Source: Entoloma clypeatum (lineage: Eukaryota; Basidiomycota; Agaricomycetes; Agaricales; Entolomataceae). From it: 64,000 nt of DNA. This document shows positions 1 to 11,617 of this stretch, in pieces (positions within the stretch are counted from its first letter, which is position 1; each line of letters starts with the position of its first letter). The notes under the pieces were generated by a model. That model was not told where the DNA came from. It was given only the letters and a program-made list of their open reading frames with translations, and made no database searches. The position numbers were made by a program, and so were the translations under genes. The stretch spans positions 1,860,001 through 1,924,000 of the forward strand of contig OY751492.1 in assembly GCA_963565915.1 (NCBI GenBank), given 5' to 3'.

Positions 1-340
1 GGGGGCGAGTCAAGGGCATGGGAAAGAGTGGGGGCCATTGGGGGCGAGTGGGGGCCTCTGGACATGAGCGGGGGCCATTGGGCACAAAGAGTGGGTGTTG
101 ACTCAAGATGAGGGGCATTGGGGGGTGAGAAGCAGCTGTTGGCACAAGAGACGGCCATTGGGTAAGACTGGGGGCCGTTGGGCATGAGGAGTGGCCGTTG
201 GGCACGACTGGAGGCCATTGGACAAGGGGCAGCCATTGGGCTTGACTGGAGGCTGTTGAGGCTCAATTTGAAGCCGTTGGAGACAGGAAGCAGCCATTGG
301 AGACAGTGGTTGTGCACCAGTGATGGCAGTGGTGGTGTGC
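1..340 (+). repeat. 20-bp minisatellite array, forward orientation
   Basis: Degenerate tandem units of about 20 bp built around GCCRTTGGGCAYGA run from the window edge to about 340. The units vary in the flanking bases but keep the 20-bp spacing. Any protein readable here is only the repeat translated. The same motif in reverse complement fills 510-1010, so the two arrays form an inverted pair around a spacer of about 170 bp. The left end lies outside the window. Confidence 0.8.
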
Positions 341-509
341 AAGCCATGTCAGAGCGTGATATGTGACAGGTACTATTACAGATTGCAGGTTGCAAAATCA
401 TGACCCATACCCATACCTGTGGATACGTGTACCCGCGCAGGTTACCTGTATCTGTGCTATTGCCTACTCATGCCCAATAGCCTCCCCTTGTTCCCCCAAG
501 ACCTCCGCT

Positions 510-1010
510 CATGCTGGATGATCTCCCTTCACGCCAAACGGCCCCCTTTCATGTCCAATGGCCCCACATTGGCCTCTCCTTGTCCCCAACGGCCTCCCAC
601 CATCCCCAACGACCACCCCCCATGCCCAATGGCTGCCGCTTGACCTCCACTTGTGCCCAACAGCCGTCTCTCATCCCCAATGACCACCTCTCATGCCAAA
701 TGGCCTCCCTTTGCGCCCAACAGCCTCTCTTCATACCCAACAGCCGTGTCTCATGCCTAACAACCCTCACTCACATATGACGGCCCCCACTTGTGCCCAG
801 TGGCTATATCTTGCGCCCAATGGACTTCCTTTGTGCCCAACAGCCGTGTCTTGTGCCGACCTGCCACCACACTTGTGTATAATGGCCCCCACTATTGGCC
901 TCCTCACCTACCCAACGGCTGTCTCACATACCCAATACCCTCCTCTCGTACCCAACAGCCACTGGCACCAACCCAGCACCCGCCCCACCATAGCACCCCC
1001 TCTCACCCAC
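510..1010 (-). repeat. 20-bp minisatellite array, inverted orientation
   Basis: Same 20-bp motif as 1-340 but read as CCCAACGGCC / CCCAACAGCC, i.e. the reverse complement, repeated more than 20 times. With the array at 1-340 it could fold into an imperfect hairpin. The spacer (341-509) and the right flank (1090-1190) both contain short copies of a GGGTATGGGTCA-like motif, suggesting that all of this belongs to one repetitive element. Confidence 0.8.
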
Positions 1011-1034
1011 AAACGCAAGGTGGGGGTAGCATAA

Positions 1035-1539
1035 TTAATTAATTAATTATATAGTTTAATATATATAATGTCCACAAAACCTGCTTGGGCACCTGTATCC
1101 TCCAATTCCACCTGCACCTGCTGGGTATCAACCCATGGGTCATGGGTCACTCCTGATATGGGTATGAGTACAGGGAGAGCTCTGGGTATCTGTGGAAGGC
1201 CTCCCTTTGTGCCCAACAGCTGTGTCTAGTGTTTTAAAGTCCAGTCTGGTCTTGTTTTTGACCCCCAAAAAGGGAAGACTGCTAACTAGCTGGTAAGCAT
1301 CTCAGAGAACTGGGGGGTTCATGAGTTGAGATTTACTGATAGAAATACATGGGTATTTATACAAATCTAAGATGTGCATGGACCATGTACAAATAATGTA
1401 TAAACAGAGTCCTGTTTCCGTGGCTGTACCATAAACTCACATATATGGTAATAGTGACTTATAGTCACATTTGTGACTAGCACATGATGTGACATATCTG
1501 GCAATATGTTCAACAGTATTGTACATCATAGAGTCTAAT
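1035..1539. other. Non-coding; one hAT-like terminus at 1227
   Basis: A TTAATTAA-rich stretch (1035-1070) is followed by non-coding DNA. At 1227 the sequence TAGTGTTTTAAAGTCC matches the terminal motif of the 2373-2915 element and several others in the window. I found no mate for this terminus and no gene. Confidence 0.4.
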
Positions 1540-1585
1540 CTAACCTTGAATTTCCCTTGCAAGTTGTCTGACATCAGAATAAACT

Positions 1586-1789
1586 TCAGAGTTGTTGGGT
1601 AAGGTTGCCCCTACAAAAATCCTTCTCATCAGCTCCCAAGACTGTGGTTTCATTGTCATCAGCATCTCCATCAGATATCTTTCTGATCCTTCCAGAGTTC
1701 TTCTTTGGCTTGCAGCAGTTGCATGCAATGTATCCCTCTTGATTGCAGTTGAAACACTTGTGGCCATCTTTCTTCTTTGGACACTGCAT
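1586..1789 (-). pseudogene. Gag zinc-knuckle fragment
   Basis: The minus strand encodes CFNCNQEGYIACNC, a CCHC zinc knuckle (C-x2-C-x4-H-x4-C) in which the histidine position is Tyr. It is followed by a Lys-rich and Asp-rich stretch typical of the region after the knuckle in copia-type Gag. No protease or polymerase follows, so this is a scrap of a retroelement. TTAAC-type repeats at about 1800-1840 resemble those at 36380-36470 and 43500-43600. Family assignment beyond LTR-retroelement Gag is inference. Confidence 0.5.
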
Positions 1790-1889
1790 TTCAGAAAAGC
1801 CTTAACTTTAACCTTAACTGCAATTAACAAGTTAATTGTTCCGCTGCAGATATTGCTATCATCTCTCTTTCCACCAATTACATACACAA

Positions 1890-2372
1890 ATAGGTTCTAT
1901 GTGCAAAGAAATACAGGGAAACAAGCCATTGTTATGTATAACAAACCGTTCCAAGGTTCAGGCAGAGTATGCAGGAAGTGGAAAGGTGAAGAGCAATGTT
2001 ATTGCTAAATCTAAAAAATATAGCTATGGTACATGAGGTTTATATAGTACTGACTATAAGTGGTAGCGAATGAGTCAGTAGCTTGTGGAAGGCAGTGCGC
2101 ATGAGTAAGGTGACTGTGGGAGGCTATACATACTGAGTAATACTACTGCAGAAAGCGAATCAGGGCAGCAAAGTCAACAAAAGGAGATGCTGTGTCATAC
2201 TGTATACAGTATGTAAGAGGGCGCCAAAGTGGGCCGATGAGTAAAAGTGAAAATGATATCGTCCACATAGTGTATAGTCCGTAACAGCCATATCTGGTGA
2301 TATGGAAGAATGCTCACCTCCTCCCCCTATTTTAGCAGTATTCCCTCTATAGCTTCACAATCTGAGTAAGGA
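1890..2372. other. Intergenic, nothing recognised
   Basis: No coding signal, RNA gene or repeat boundary was recognised between the gag scrap and the MITE. Short open frames here have no protein-like composition. Confidence 0.5.
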
Positions 2373-2915
2373 TAGTGTTAGAGGATTCAGTCTTATGAAC
2401 TGGAAAATGAACCTGAACTGGACTGAACTGGACTGGAAGAAACCTGAACTCGCAGTTCAGGTCTCACTGATTTTGAGCTCAACCAGTCTCCAGTCTCTCC
2501 AAATTTGGAAAAAGAAATTGGACTGGTTCACCCCCAGTTCTAGTTTGGGGTCTGAAAAATATGAACTGGTTCCAGTTTTTGACCATATATTCATTCAAAA
2601 GCTGTACTTTTATGGGCAAAGATGTTCTTTTATACAGTTTTCAATCATTTTTACAAGAGTTTATATCCAAAATGCTTGAGAAACATGTTATTGATAACAA
2701 ATTGAGTATATTTTCAAGTTTTTGATTGAAAAAACAGGCTTTTGCAGATTTATAAATGGTTGAGGATTTTACCAGTTTAAACTGGTTTAAACGAGTCTTT
2801 ACCAGCCCAGTCCAGTTTTTTCAGACCTTGGTGAAAAAAAATGAACTGCCAGTCTGCAGTTCATCAATTTTTTGGTCAAAAAACCAGACTGGACTGAATG
2901 AACCCTTGAACGCTA
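2373..2915. mobile_element. Non-autonomous hAT-type MITE, 543 bp
   Basis: The left end reads TAGTGTTAGAGGATTCAGTC and the right end, reverse-complemented, reads TAGCGTTCAAGGGTTCATTC, forming terminal inverted repeats. The flanking 8-mers AGTAAGGA (2365-2372) and AGTATGGA (2916-2923) match at 7 of 8 positions, the target-duplication length of hAT elements. The interior is AT-rich with many subterminal copies of GGACTG/CAGTCC and AAACTGG in both orientations. It has no transposase, so it would depend on an hAT transposase supplied elsewhere. Confidence 0.75.
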
Positions 2916-2923
2916 AGTATGGA

Positions 2924-3615
2924 GTTAAAGAAACAGAAATGGTTTGAATCTTGGGTTGGGATGAGCTGGGAATGAACCAGGGGCATTTTCAAATTGTAGA
3001 ATAGACTGTTTTGTTGTGTTCATAGGACATGATTGAGTTCTGAGCCCCAGTAGCCTGTCTGGACGGGTTTGGGATGAAAAGCATAAGTATGAGTGGTATA
3101 TTTATGGCATCCTAAGCTATCCATGCACTCCAAGGCAAAACAACCTGGGGGAGGTTTTTGTTGATCTCAAATTGAGGTTTTGAGAACGTCACTGGCAGAA
3201 AATCTCTCAGGAACCGTTTATTGACCTCCCAATTTGACCTTGATTTCTGCTTATTTTGATCTCATGCCAAATCTCTCAAGCCCACATAAATCAAAATATC
3301 TACCAGGCATTTCTCACATTTGGCAGTGTAGATGTTTTCCTGATGCTACGATGATCATTTTAAAAAAATACTCATACACCTGCCAAGACTCCATTTCACT
3401 TGGGCTTCTGTCGGCCGAGGAGCAGCTCTCTCTGGGAGTCAAACTGTGTTGAGCGGCATCAGGACTTTCTTGAACCTAGTGATTACAGGTTATGGGACTT
3501 TCTTGACCCGGTTCAAAGGACATTGGGTTGATGTTTGGAGTGGTTGGTCGAGATAAACAGGCGGGAATACACTTGGGACGGTTATGTAATATTTTCAAGC
3601 CCTCCCGACTCTGCA
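2924..3615. other. Upstream region of nst1
   Basis: About 690 bp with no recognised gene. It should contain the nst1 promoter and 5' leader. The last 100 bp could be read as an in-frame N-terminal extension but contains no better ATG than 3616. Confidence 0.45.
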
Positions 3616-6600
3616 ATGCCATCCCATCGAGCAGCGACTGGACAACAGCCGCCCCCGAGCTCCGTGTCCATCGGGAAAAAACCGATGGCGTACCCCCCAC
3701 AGCCCGCTGCCCAGCAGCAGCAACAGCAGCCCAGGAGTGCCCGCGCCGCCTCAAAGGCTCCCCTCGCCTACCCCCAGGGCCAGCAACAACAGCAGCAGCA
3801 ACAGGCCCATCACCACCCATCGCCCCCGTCGTCCAACGCTTCCGCTCCAGGAAAGGGCAGGCCTCAACCTCAGGCGTCTGCCCACAACCCTCACACCTCC
3901 AAAGCGAGCAACAACAAGATTTGGAGCACGAGCACTACCGAGGAGCGGGAGCGCATCAAAGATTTCTGGTTGGGCCTTGGCGAGGAAGAGCGCAGGAGTC
4001 TCGTGAAGATCGAAAAAGACACTGTGCTCCGGAAGATGAAGGAGCAGCAGAAACACAGCTGTAGCTGTGCCGTCTGCGGCCGGAAACGGTGAGTAAATCT
4101 CGAATCAACCCCTCTTCCCTGTGGCGCATTGCTATTTCCCGTCTTTCTTTCCCTCCGTCGCGAAATCGATAATTGACGACACCCTTTCTTTGTTTTATTC
4201 ACTTCGATCGTCTTATCATCTTCCATCAAAACATAAAATAAACAACTACATCAGACACGCAATAGAGGAGGAGCTCGAGGTACTGTACGATGCTTATTAC
4301 GAGGAGCTAGAACAGTACGCGAACTACCAGCAGCGCTACGTCAACTCTGGCGGGACCATTCCTCCTCCCCCGGGCCCCGGCCCCTTTCCCGGCAGCGTCG
4401 AGCTCGACAAGAACGGCGCCGTCGTCAACCACAGTCCCCCCGCCCGCGCCACCGACAAGGGCAGCGGGAAGCAGCAACAGCAAGAACAACAACAGGTCAA
4501 CGGCCGGAAAACTATCGTTAACGCCACCCCGCCCATCCCGCCGTCCCACCTCCAGGGCCACCATCCCCAGGCCCTCCCACACACGCACCCACACAAGGAG
4601 AGCGAGTTCGACGACGAGGACGATGCTGGGGAGGAGGAATACGAGGAGGAGGAAGAGGAGGAGTATGAGGAAGAGGATGAAGAGGACGAGGAGGAGGAGG
4701 ATGAGGACGGCGACGAGGAGGATGATGCTGAGGAGGACGACGGGCTGGATGACAGGCAGCAGCCCATCGGGCGTCGGAACGATAAGAAGACGCCAGCGCG
4801 GAAGGGCGGTAACCCTCCCGCTCCTCCGGCAGAGCAGCAGAAAGGCACCGGTCGACGGGGAGCAAACGGCGTCAATGCTAATGCCAGCGACGGGCTGTTC
4901 AACCTCAAAAACAGTCTGACTGTCACTGGTATGGAGTTTGACGTCCATTGGCTGCTCCGTTGTAATTTCATCCTTTCTGACTCAGGTCCCGGGAACATAC
5001 TTACTGTTGCTGATGATTTGCTCAAGAATGACGGACAGAAGTTTCTTGAGATGATGGAGCAGCTTGCGGAGCGGAGGATGCAGCGTGAGGAGGAGGCGGC
5101 GGGGGATGTGGAGGATGATAGTGATGATGACGACGAGGACCGACCGAGACGGAGGGGTGGTGATGATGACGATGACGATGACGAAGATGATGAGGACGAC
5201 GATGAAGATGACGAGGACGATGACGAGGACGAGGAGGATGATGAAGAAGAGGTCAAGCCATGCTCTCTTTCTTTTTGCGTGACGTTTGTTGATGCTGTGT
5301 GGAATTAGGCCATGACAGAGGAGCAAAAGTCTGAAGAGGGGAAACGTATGTTTTCCATCTTTGCGGCTCGGATGTTCGAACAGCGCGTGCTACAAGCATA
5401 CCGCGAAAAAGTGGCACAGGAAAGACAAATGCAGCTGCTGCGCGAGCTTGAAGACGAGGACAAGCTGAGCAAGGAGCGAGAAGCAAAGAAGCAGACGCAG
5501 AACCAGAAGAAGAAGGACAAGAAGAAGTAAGTGTCTGTCCGTTTTACTTTCTCTGAGGACGTTGTTTTCTCTCTTCCGTCATGTCAAGATGATTAACGTT
5601 GATGTCTCATTTTATACAGGCAGCAGAAGCAAGCCAAGGATGAAGAGCGAGCTGCTAAAGCAGCGGAGAAAGCCGCTGAGGAGGCTGCTGCTAAAGCCCG
5701 ACAAGCGGAGCTTGAGGAGGAGAACAAGAAGAAGAAAGAAGAGGAGCGGGTTCGTCGTGAGGCTGCCAAGAAGGCCGCTGACGAGGAACGAACGAGGAAG
5801 GAAGAGGAGAAGCGAAAGCGTCTCCAAGAAGAGAAGGACCGCGAGACCGAGAGGGAACGAAAACGAAAAGAAAAAGAAGAAAGACTCAGAGCTGAGCGGA
5901 AGGAGAGGGACGAGCGGGAGAGAAAGGTCAGAGAGGAAAAGGAAGCCAGGCTTGCTAAAGAGAGAGAGGAGAAGCTGGAGAAGGAGAGAGTGGATAAGGA
6001 GAAGGCTGAAAAGGCACGGTTGGAGAGGGAAGCCGAGAAGGCGGAGCAAGGGAAGAAGCTCGCCAAGGAGCGGGAAGAAAAGGCAGAGAAAGATGCACGC
6101 GAGCGTCTGGCGATGCAACATAGGGCTGCCTCTTCTCCGCCCGCCGCGACCACAAAGAACGCCGGACGTGGTGGTCGAACGAACGCCGCGTCTTCGAGCT
6201 CGTCGCCCTCGTCATCCCTGACCACTCAGCAGCAACGGGGTACAGGCCAGAATGTCAATGGGGCTACGCCCAAGAAGGCCCAGCACAAGGCACCCCCGAT
6301 CTCTCCGACGAATTCCCAATCTTCCCGTCAGCAGCAGCAGCGTGGTGTGCCCCCACCACCACCAGCAGCAGCAGCTCAACCAATGCCTGCCCAGCCTCGC
6401 ACTCCGGTCACGCCTCAAATACCAAACCACCTCCCACCACCACCACCTATCTCCCAGACGCCGTTGATGTACCAAAGCGGGCCTCCGTCAGGTATTATTT
6501 CACCTCCGACCATGTCTCCGCGCATCCCTGGGCCGAACTTTGGGCCGATGGCGTTTGGAGGATTCGGTGGCGGTGTCCCTGGACCAAGCATGCAGCACCA

Positions 6601-7501
6601 ACCGCACCAACACCCACCACCGCACCCGCAACGGTCGGGACACTCACACCCGCAACAAGGTGGAGGAGGTTCAGGGCCGCTCGCGCCGTCGGCGCTCCCT
6701 AGGAACTTTAGCACGGGCCCGCCGTTTGACCCGCAGTTCAGCAGGACGATTGGGATGCCACCGCATGTCGCGCCGATAGGGCCGCCCGGGAAGACAGGGA
6801 AGCTGCCGATAACGTCGTCACCGTCTGCGCCGTCGATACTATCGCTTGCGCCTGGGCAGGGGAGGAGGGCGTCTGTGCCTGTTAATGACAACACCCCCAG
6901 CCATAGCCTGAACCACAACGGGTTGCCGGGGCCTGTGGCGCGTCCTATTGCGCCGATTGCGAGGCCTAGTACGAGTGCGACGACGAGCAGTTCGGGAGGG
7001 GCAGGGCCAGGAGGAGGAGGGGAAGGCAGCTCGGGGTCGACGTCGCCTAGTAGGAGGTCGCCGAGCCCGAAGGGCGTGGGGCCGTCGGCGCTTGTAGATG
7101 AGGACGACGAGGTGGTGAGTTCTGGGAACGGGAGGAGGGTTGCTGCGCCGATTGGGATCGGGATTGGGGTTGGAGGGATCCCGATGGGTGGGGGATGGGG
7201 TGCTCCCGGGCCTGCGAGTCCGAGGGGTGGTGGTCAGGGTGGTCAGGGTGGTCCGTGGGGTGCACCTCCGCAGCCCCCGCCTGGGTTTGGGGTCGGGTCG
7301 CCAAGACCGATTGGGCCGCCGCCGCCTGTTGGGGCGCACTTGTCGCAAGGGCCGATTGGGCATGGGGCGATGTGGGGTGCTGCGGGCGGAGGTGGTGGTG
7401 GTCAGCCGGAGTGGCATTCGGGTGGTGGTGCGGGTGGTGGGTTCTTCCCTCCTGGAGGGTTTGTGGGCCATGTGACGTCTCCTCCAAATCCTGGTGCTTG
7501 A
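3616..7501 (+). CDS. nst1: Nst1-like stress response protein, 1170 aa, 5 exons
   Basis: Spliced model: 3616-4088, 4255-4928, 4986-5251, 5309-5526, 5620-7501 (3513 nt). Introns are GT-AG, 57-166 bp. Nst1 is a fungal protein linked to salt tolerance in yeast through interaction with the splicing factor Msl1. Visible order: Gln/Pro-rich N-terminus; the segment [20 protein letters not shown] near residue 100; a Cys motif [10 protein letters not shown] at the exon 1-2 junction; the conserved stretch [19 protein letters not shown]; two Asp/Glu runs; [39 protein letters not shown]; a long Lys/Arg/Glu coiled coil (about 505-710); and a Pro/Gly-rich tail. This order is typical of the family. ATG 3616 starts the first exon with normal composition. 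Opposite-strand Ser/Leu-rich frames are shadows of the acidic and basic repeats. It converges with the PPTase-like gene 423 bp downstream. Confidence 0.88.
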
Positions 7502-7924
7502 TGACACCAACGTCTTTCCCGCCTTATTTCAAAACAGCGTGCCAGCGCTCGGCATGTTGGGTCCGTTTTAGTTCCCCTTTCTCCCGCGTTTTCCCTCGAA
7601 AACTACCAATCATCGTTTCAATTGGTACTTTCAAATTGCTCAGACCGTTATTGCATCAGTTTTACCATTCTTTTCTCCACGATTCACTTACCACATACTG
7701 CTTATGGAAGTAAAACAAGTAACACACCAATGCAATATCATCGAAAATTGAATCATTCTGTGGCAGAGATGCACTGGGTGTTTGAGAAAGAGGTACAACG
7801 AGATTCCATGTATAGCCGAATCAATTATTAGCGAGATATTAGTATGAGGGGGTAAAAATGTACATGCGATGCGACGATGCAGAAAAGAGAGAGAGAGAGA
7901 GAGAGGAAACAACACCGATAACCT

Positions 7925-9080
7925 CTACGAATTCAACTTTGGCAGGACCTTCATCATCTGATCTATATTCAGAAACTGGACCCACTTATTGAGCTGTTCC
8001 TGGCTCTCGCAAAAGATGAACCTCGAGTCCTGTGTTCCGCGGAAGAAGGCGCAGGCGCAGTGGTAAGACTCTGTGACGAGCTTGTCTCTGCGGGCGACGC
8101 CGGACTTGACCTGCCAGATGCGGAACTCCCAACCGCCGAGGGCGATGTCGTCGGCAGCGGCGGTGCGTGCAGGGATGTTGAACTCGAGGCGGGAGTAGTC
8201 GAAACCGATGGGCTGGCCGATAGCTTTTGTGTAGGCTTCTTTGAGCGCGAGGGAGATGCAGAGGCGGCGCAGCATGGTTTCGTTGTTGGATTCGGCGGTG
8301 ATGGAGGCGAGTTCGAGGGGGGTGAGCTGTCGGAGAGGGGGAGGAAGGGTAGATGAGGCTTTTGGTCTTATGGGTGGAGAGGATGACGTACTTTGTGTTG
8401 TTGGGATTCGACGTAGGCGGAGACGGTGACGCCGTGTGGGTGGACGGTGGCTTGTTTGGCGGCCATGCCGATGTTGACGACGCGTCGTTGTGTGCCTTGG
8501 CACATTGCCATGGCGCAGATGGAGCCTTCTATGGCGAGGTGGTAGCCGATCATTGAGGACATGAAGCGTTCGGGGGTCATGTCTTCTTGGGCCTGGGCAG
8601 GGGTCAGCGAGGTCGTTGAGGAATAGAGGCGATGGAAGATGGAGGATGGGTATGGGAGGGCGACGCAACGCAACGTACCTGTTCTATCCAATGTTTCCCA
8701 CTAGGCGTATGCCTATCTTTCCAGCGCGAACGGGGGATGCGTCGGTGGCGCATCATGAGGAGGGGGAGCATGAGGGTTATGAGTTGGCCTGTGGATTGAA
8801 ATTGAGATTGGTGACACCGGTGGAGTTGTCTGCACTCACGGAAGTTATCCGGGTCTTCAGGCTTATGCTTGACTTTTGAATGGTGGACGCCGCGCGCGAC
8901 GACTCTGAAGCATGCTTCATACTCCTGCTCGTTGAGCGTTATTATTGGGGGGGTCGGATCATCGGGCGGGATTGGGACGGACCGAGGATGACGCACCTCG
9001 AGCGTGTACTCCCTATTAAGAGAGAGTATCCAGACGAGGATGGGGCAGTCCACAGGCTGGGGGTTGGGACTGGCGCTCAT
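7925..9080 (-). CDS. 4'-phosphopantetheinyl transferase-like protein, 293 aa, 5 exons
   Basis: Spliced model (minus): 9080-8997, 8924-8840, 8788-8679, 8592-8392, 8326-7925 (882 nt, 293 aa). All introns are GT-AG, 51-86 bp. Sfp-type PPTases attach phosphopantetheine to carrier domains of fatty-acid, polyketide and non-ribosomal peptide synthases and of the lysine pathway. Support: LALKEAYTKAIGQPIGFDY (about residues 186-204) matches the family's KEA-x-x-K motif, and CPILVWILSLNREYTLE at the start resembles family N-termini. Two expected motifs are altered: the SHD-type segment reads YHLAIEG (110-116), and the Mg2+-binding (V/I)G(V/I)D segment reads VVNIGM (132-136). It may therefore be a divergent paralogue without the usual activity. 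The family call is good; activity is doubtful. Confidence 0.78.
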
Positions 9081-11617
9081 GGTCACTGTGGCGGTGTGAT
9101 TCCTATCAGTAGGCGGGATCTGGTTATTACTCTTTTTGGTGTTTGGCGGCCGCGGCGGGACGTAACGGGGAGGCTGATGGGACGGGTAGGACGGTTAGCG
9201 GGGGAGCTGTATTCGTGTCATGGGGGAGAGTGTTCGTAATAAGCGGGCGGGCTTCGACGAACTCGCTAGATCTCTCCGAATTCCATCTCCGACCTTGCCG
9301 CGCCTCAATGCACTCCTCGTGTTTAGTTGGAATAATGGAACGTCCAGTCTTCAGATTGCCCTCTCTTCATCCTGTTGCGCCCCTTATTCCTAATGTGTCG
9401 AAGACTCAAGGGAATCGTTGTTCTTCTCTATTAATGACAGGTATGATCAGGGTCGACGAGTCCCTGTCCTCCTATTACACATAAAGGAACTGCAAGTGCC
9501 CATCTCATCTCTTTCTGTTACTTAGTGCACGCGCAGGAGTTCACTTCTTTGGTTCCTAACAGATGTCTTGACGGCCGCGAACAATGTTCATGCCATTGCT
9601 AATCCTCGCTGGCACATCGTCGATCCGGACAGAATGGTACCCCTCCACGACACATCTTTGGAAGGTATACTTTAGCCTATTGGGCTTAACAAGGGGCATT
9701 TTATTGACTTCTTCATACATCTAAGTTACCATGCCGTTCGTTCGTGTCGCCTTTGCCACTGACTCGGGCCTATCCAAGATCGATCTTGTGGGCTTTGCCA
9801 CCGACTAGTAGACAACGTTTCGGTGATGTTTCCTCGCCAGCCCCTCGAGGTCCATTTGCATAATATTCGGACACGACGCCTGCAGTTGAGAGCACTCGTA
9901 TCTTCTGCTACTGGAATTGACTAAACGTTCATCCTCCCATCAGCGGATATCAACACTCTCAGCGCCCACTCCACAATGTGGGTGAACAGATCTACAGCAA
10001 ACTCACATCTTATCGATTATACAGGGTCCTGGGGCCGCCGGTAACCACTTCTCGTGGGCTTATAATGAAGTATCAACAGTGGGGGGACATGTACGATGTC
10101 AGAAACCGACCCATTCTCTCTAACTCATAGACCTATGCGTCGGGCAGCGGAGAGAGTCCACCTCACATGATCCTGTTTTGCAGGTACGGCACTCCCGGGG
10201 CGCGGGCCTATTGCCATGATTTTGTTATCATGGGTGCGTGCGCGACTCGGAGAGGCGAGGCTCTTGTCACGCTGTGGCCAAATTGCGAGTCGGATCAATA
10301 TCTTCCCTCCAGGAAATGGAGGGTCGGCGACGGAGAGTTGGCTCAACCAGCACCATTGGCCCAGAAACACGCTGCGCCATATGATTGTGCACATTCACCT
10401 CCCGATACTCCTTTGAAACCACGACACGGCATCTCTGACGAAGCCAGAGTAACACGGGCTATATTAAAAAAAGAACCGGCATGACCGTACCCTGAACACA
10501 ATCTATCACAGCGCCTGCATCCTCCAGGCACGCGTCCGAATCCCAAAAACAGAGGGCTACATCGATCTAACAGACGCGAATGGTTCGGTCCATAGATGGT
10601 ATTCGTCATCGTGGTGGTAGCGATCTCATAATTGGATGACACTATGTTTGACTGAGATATTGACGCGGGGACCTTTATTATTCAGGTCATGGGATTGTTT
10701 GTGGTCTTTCTGCATCTTCGATCTTCCTACCCCGAGGGTTACCGGTGCGTTCGATCTCCTGTGTGCGTTGAAAGATACATAAATTAATGAGGTCAGGCGG
10801 TATAGTACAAGATTCGTGTCGTGACTCGGACTTGAAGCAAGCCTGACTTCATCATCAAGTTCCGTCGAGGGTCCATGTACCTGCAAGGCTGAGGCACCAT
10901 CCGATCTTCAAGGGCGAGTAATTTCCGTTGACCGGGAAATCAGTCCTTTTGTGGTGCGTTTGGGCGCCTCTGTGTCGCCTTGGGTTTTTCATTTTCACTC
11001 TATCTGTGCCGTAAATCTCCACTGCACACCCTACTTACTCAAAGTCTGCCAAGTATCCTAAGGTCAGGGCCTGGAACTAAACGTTTCGTCCTCGAGTCTT
11101 CCTGACAGAATAGGCTAGGCATGTCGTTTGCGATGACGCTCATCTGAGAAGTTATCTATCAACATCTTTGATGAACGCAGACGTACGTCATAGTGAGGTA
11201 GTAGAATGAATTCCACGAGGATCAGGGCGTGCAAGAAGGACATGACCGAGACAAGAAGGCAGATGACGCGATGATTTATGGGTCAGTGCATGGTGTGGGT
11301 TCCGAAACGGAGAGGTAGAGTGTGTTCAAGGTCCCGGGTAGGCGAGTACCGTGTTAATCGATAAGGATGTTATCTGATCCATGACCTTGCGAGAGCAACG
11401 AGGACGCAGGGGTGTTGTTTATTGTCTCGACTGTGAGGAAGGTTGGGTCCATGGCTTTGGTCGGTAACCCGGCGATCGGGCTAAAAGGGTGTGCCGGGGA
11501 ATGCCGAAGGAGACCCCGCTTGCTGGGTCAGCACCCGACAGATTGGTTCTGTCGAAACCCAAAGTTATTTATTTCAAGCTTCGCCAAAGTATGTACTACG
11601 CCCCCGCGATCACGACG
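9081..11617. other. 2.5-kb intergenic region between divergent genes
   Basis: It separates the start of the PPTase-like gene from the start of the velvet gene, which diverge. No conserved protein, tRNA or repeat was recognised. Open frames around 10125-10640 overlap on both strands and have no recognisable motif. It presumably holds both promoters and leaders. A long upstream region would fit a regulated velvet gene, but nothing in the sequence proves it. Confidence 0.5.

Noticed and set aside
1..1010. Possible CRISPR array
   Set aside because: Units are contiguous 20-bp tandem repeats with no unique spacers, in a eukaryotic context.
4307..5326. Long Ser-, Leu- or Val-rich minus-strand frames opposite nst1
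   Set aside because: They are complements of the GAG/GAC (Glu/Asp) repeats of nst1. Their composition is simple and they lack domains.
10125..10640. Overlapping frames in the 9081-11617 intergenic region
   Set aside because: Present on both strands, short, without recognisable motifs or splice structure.
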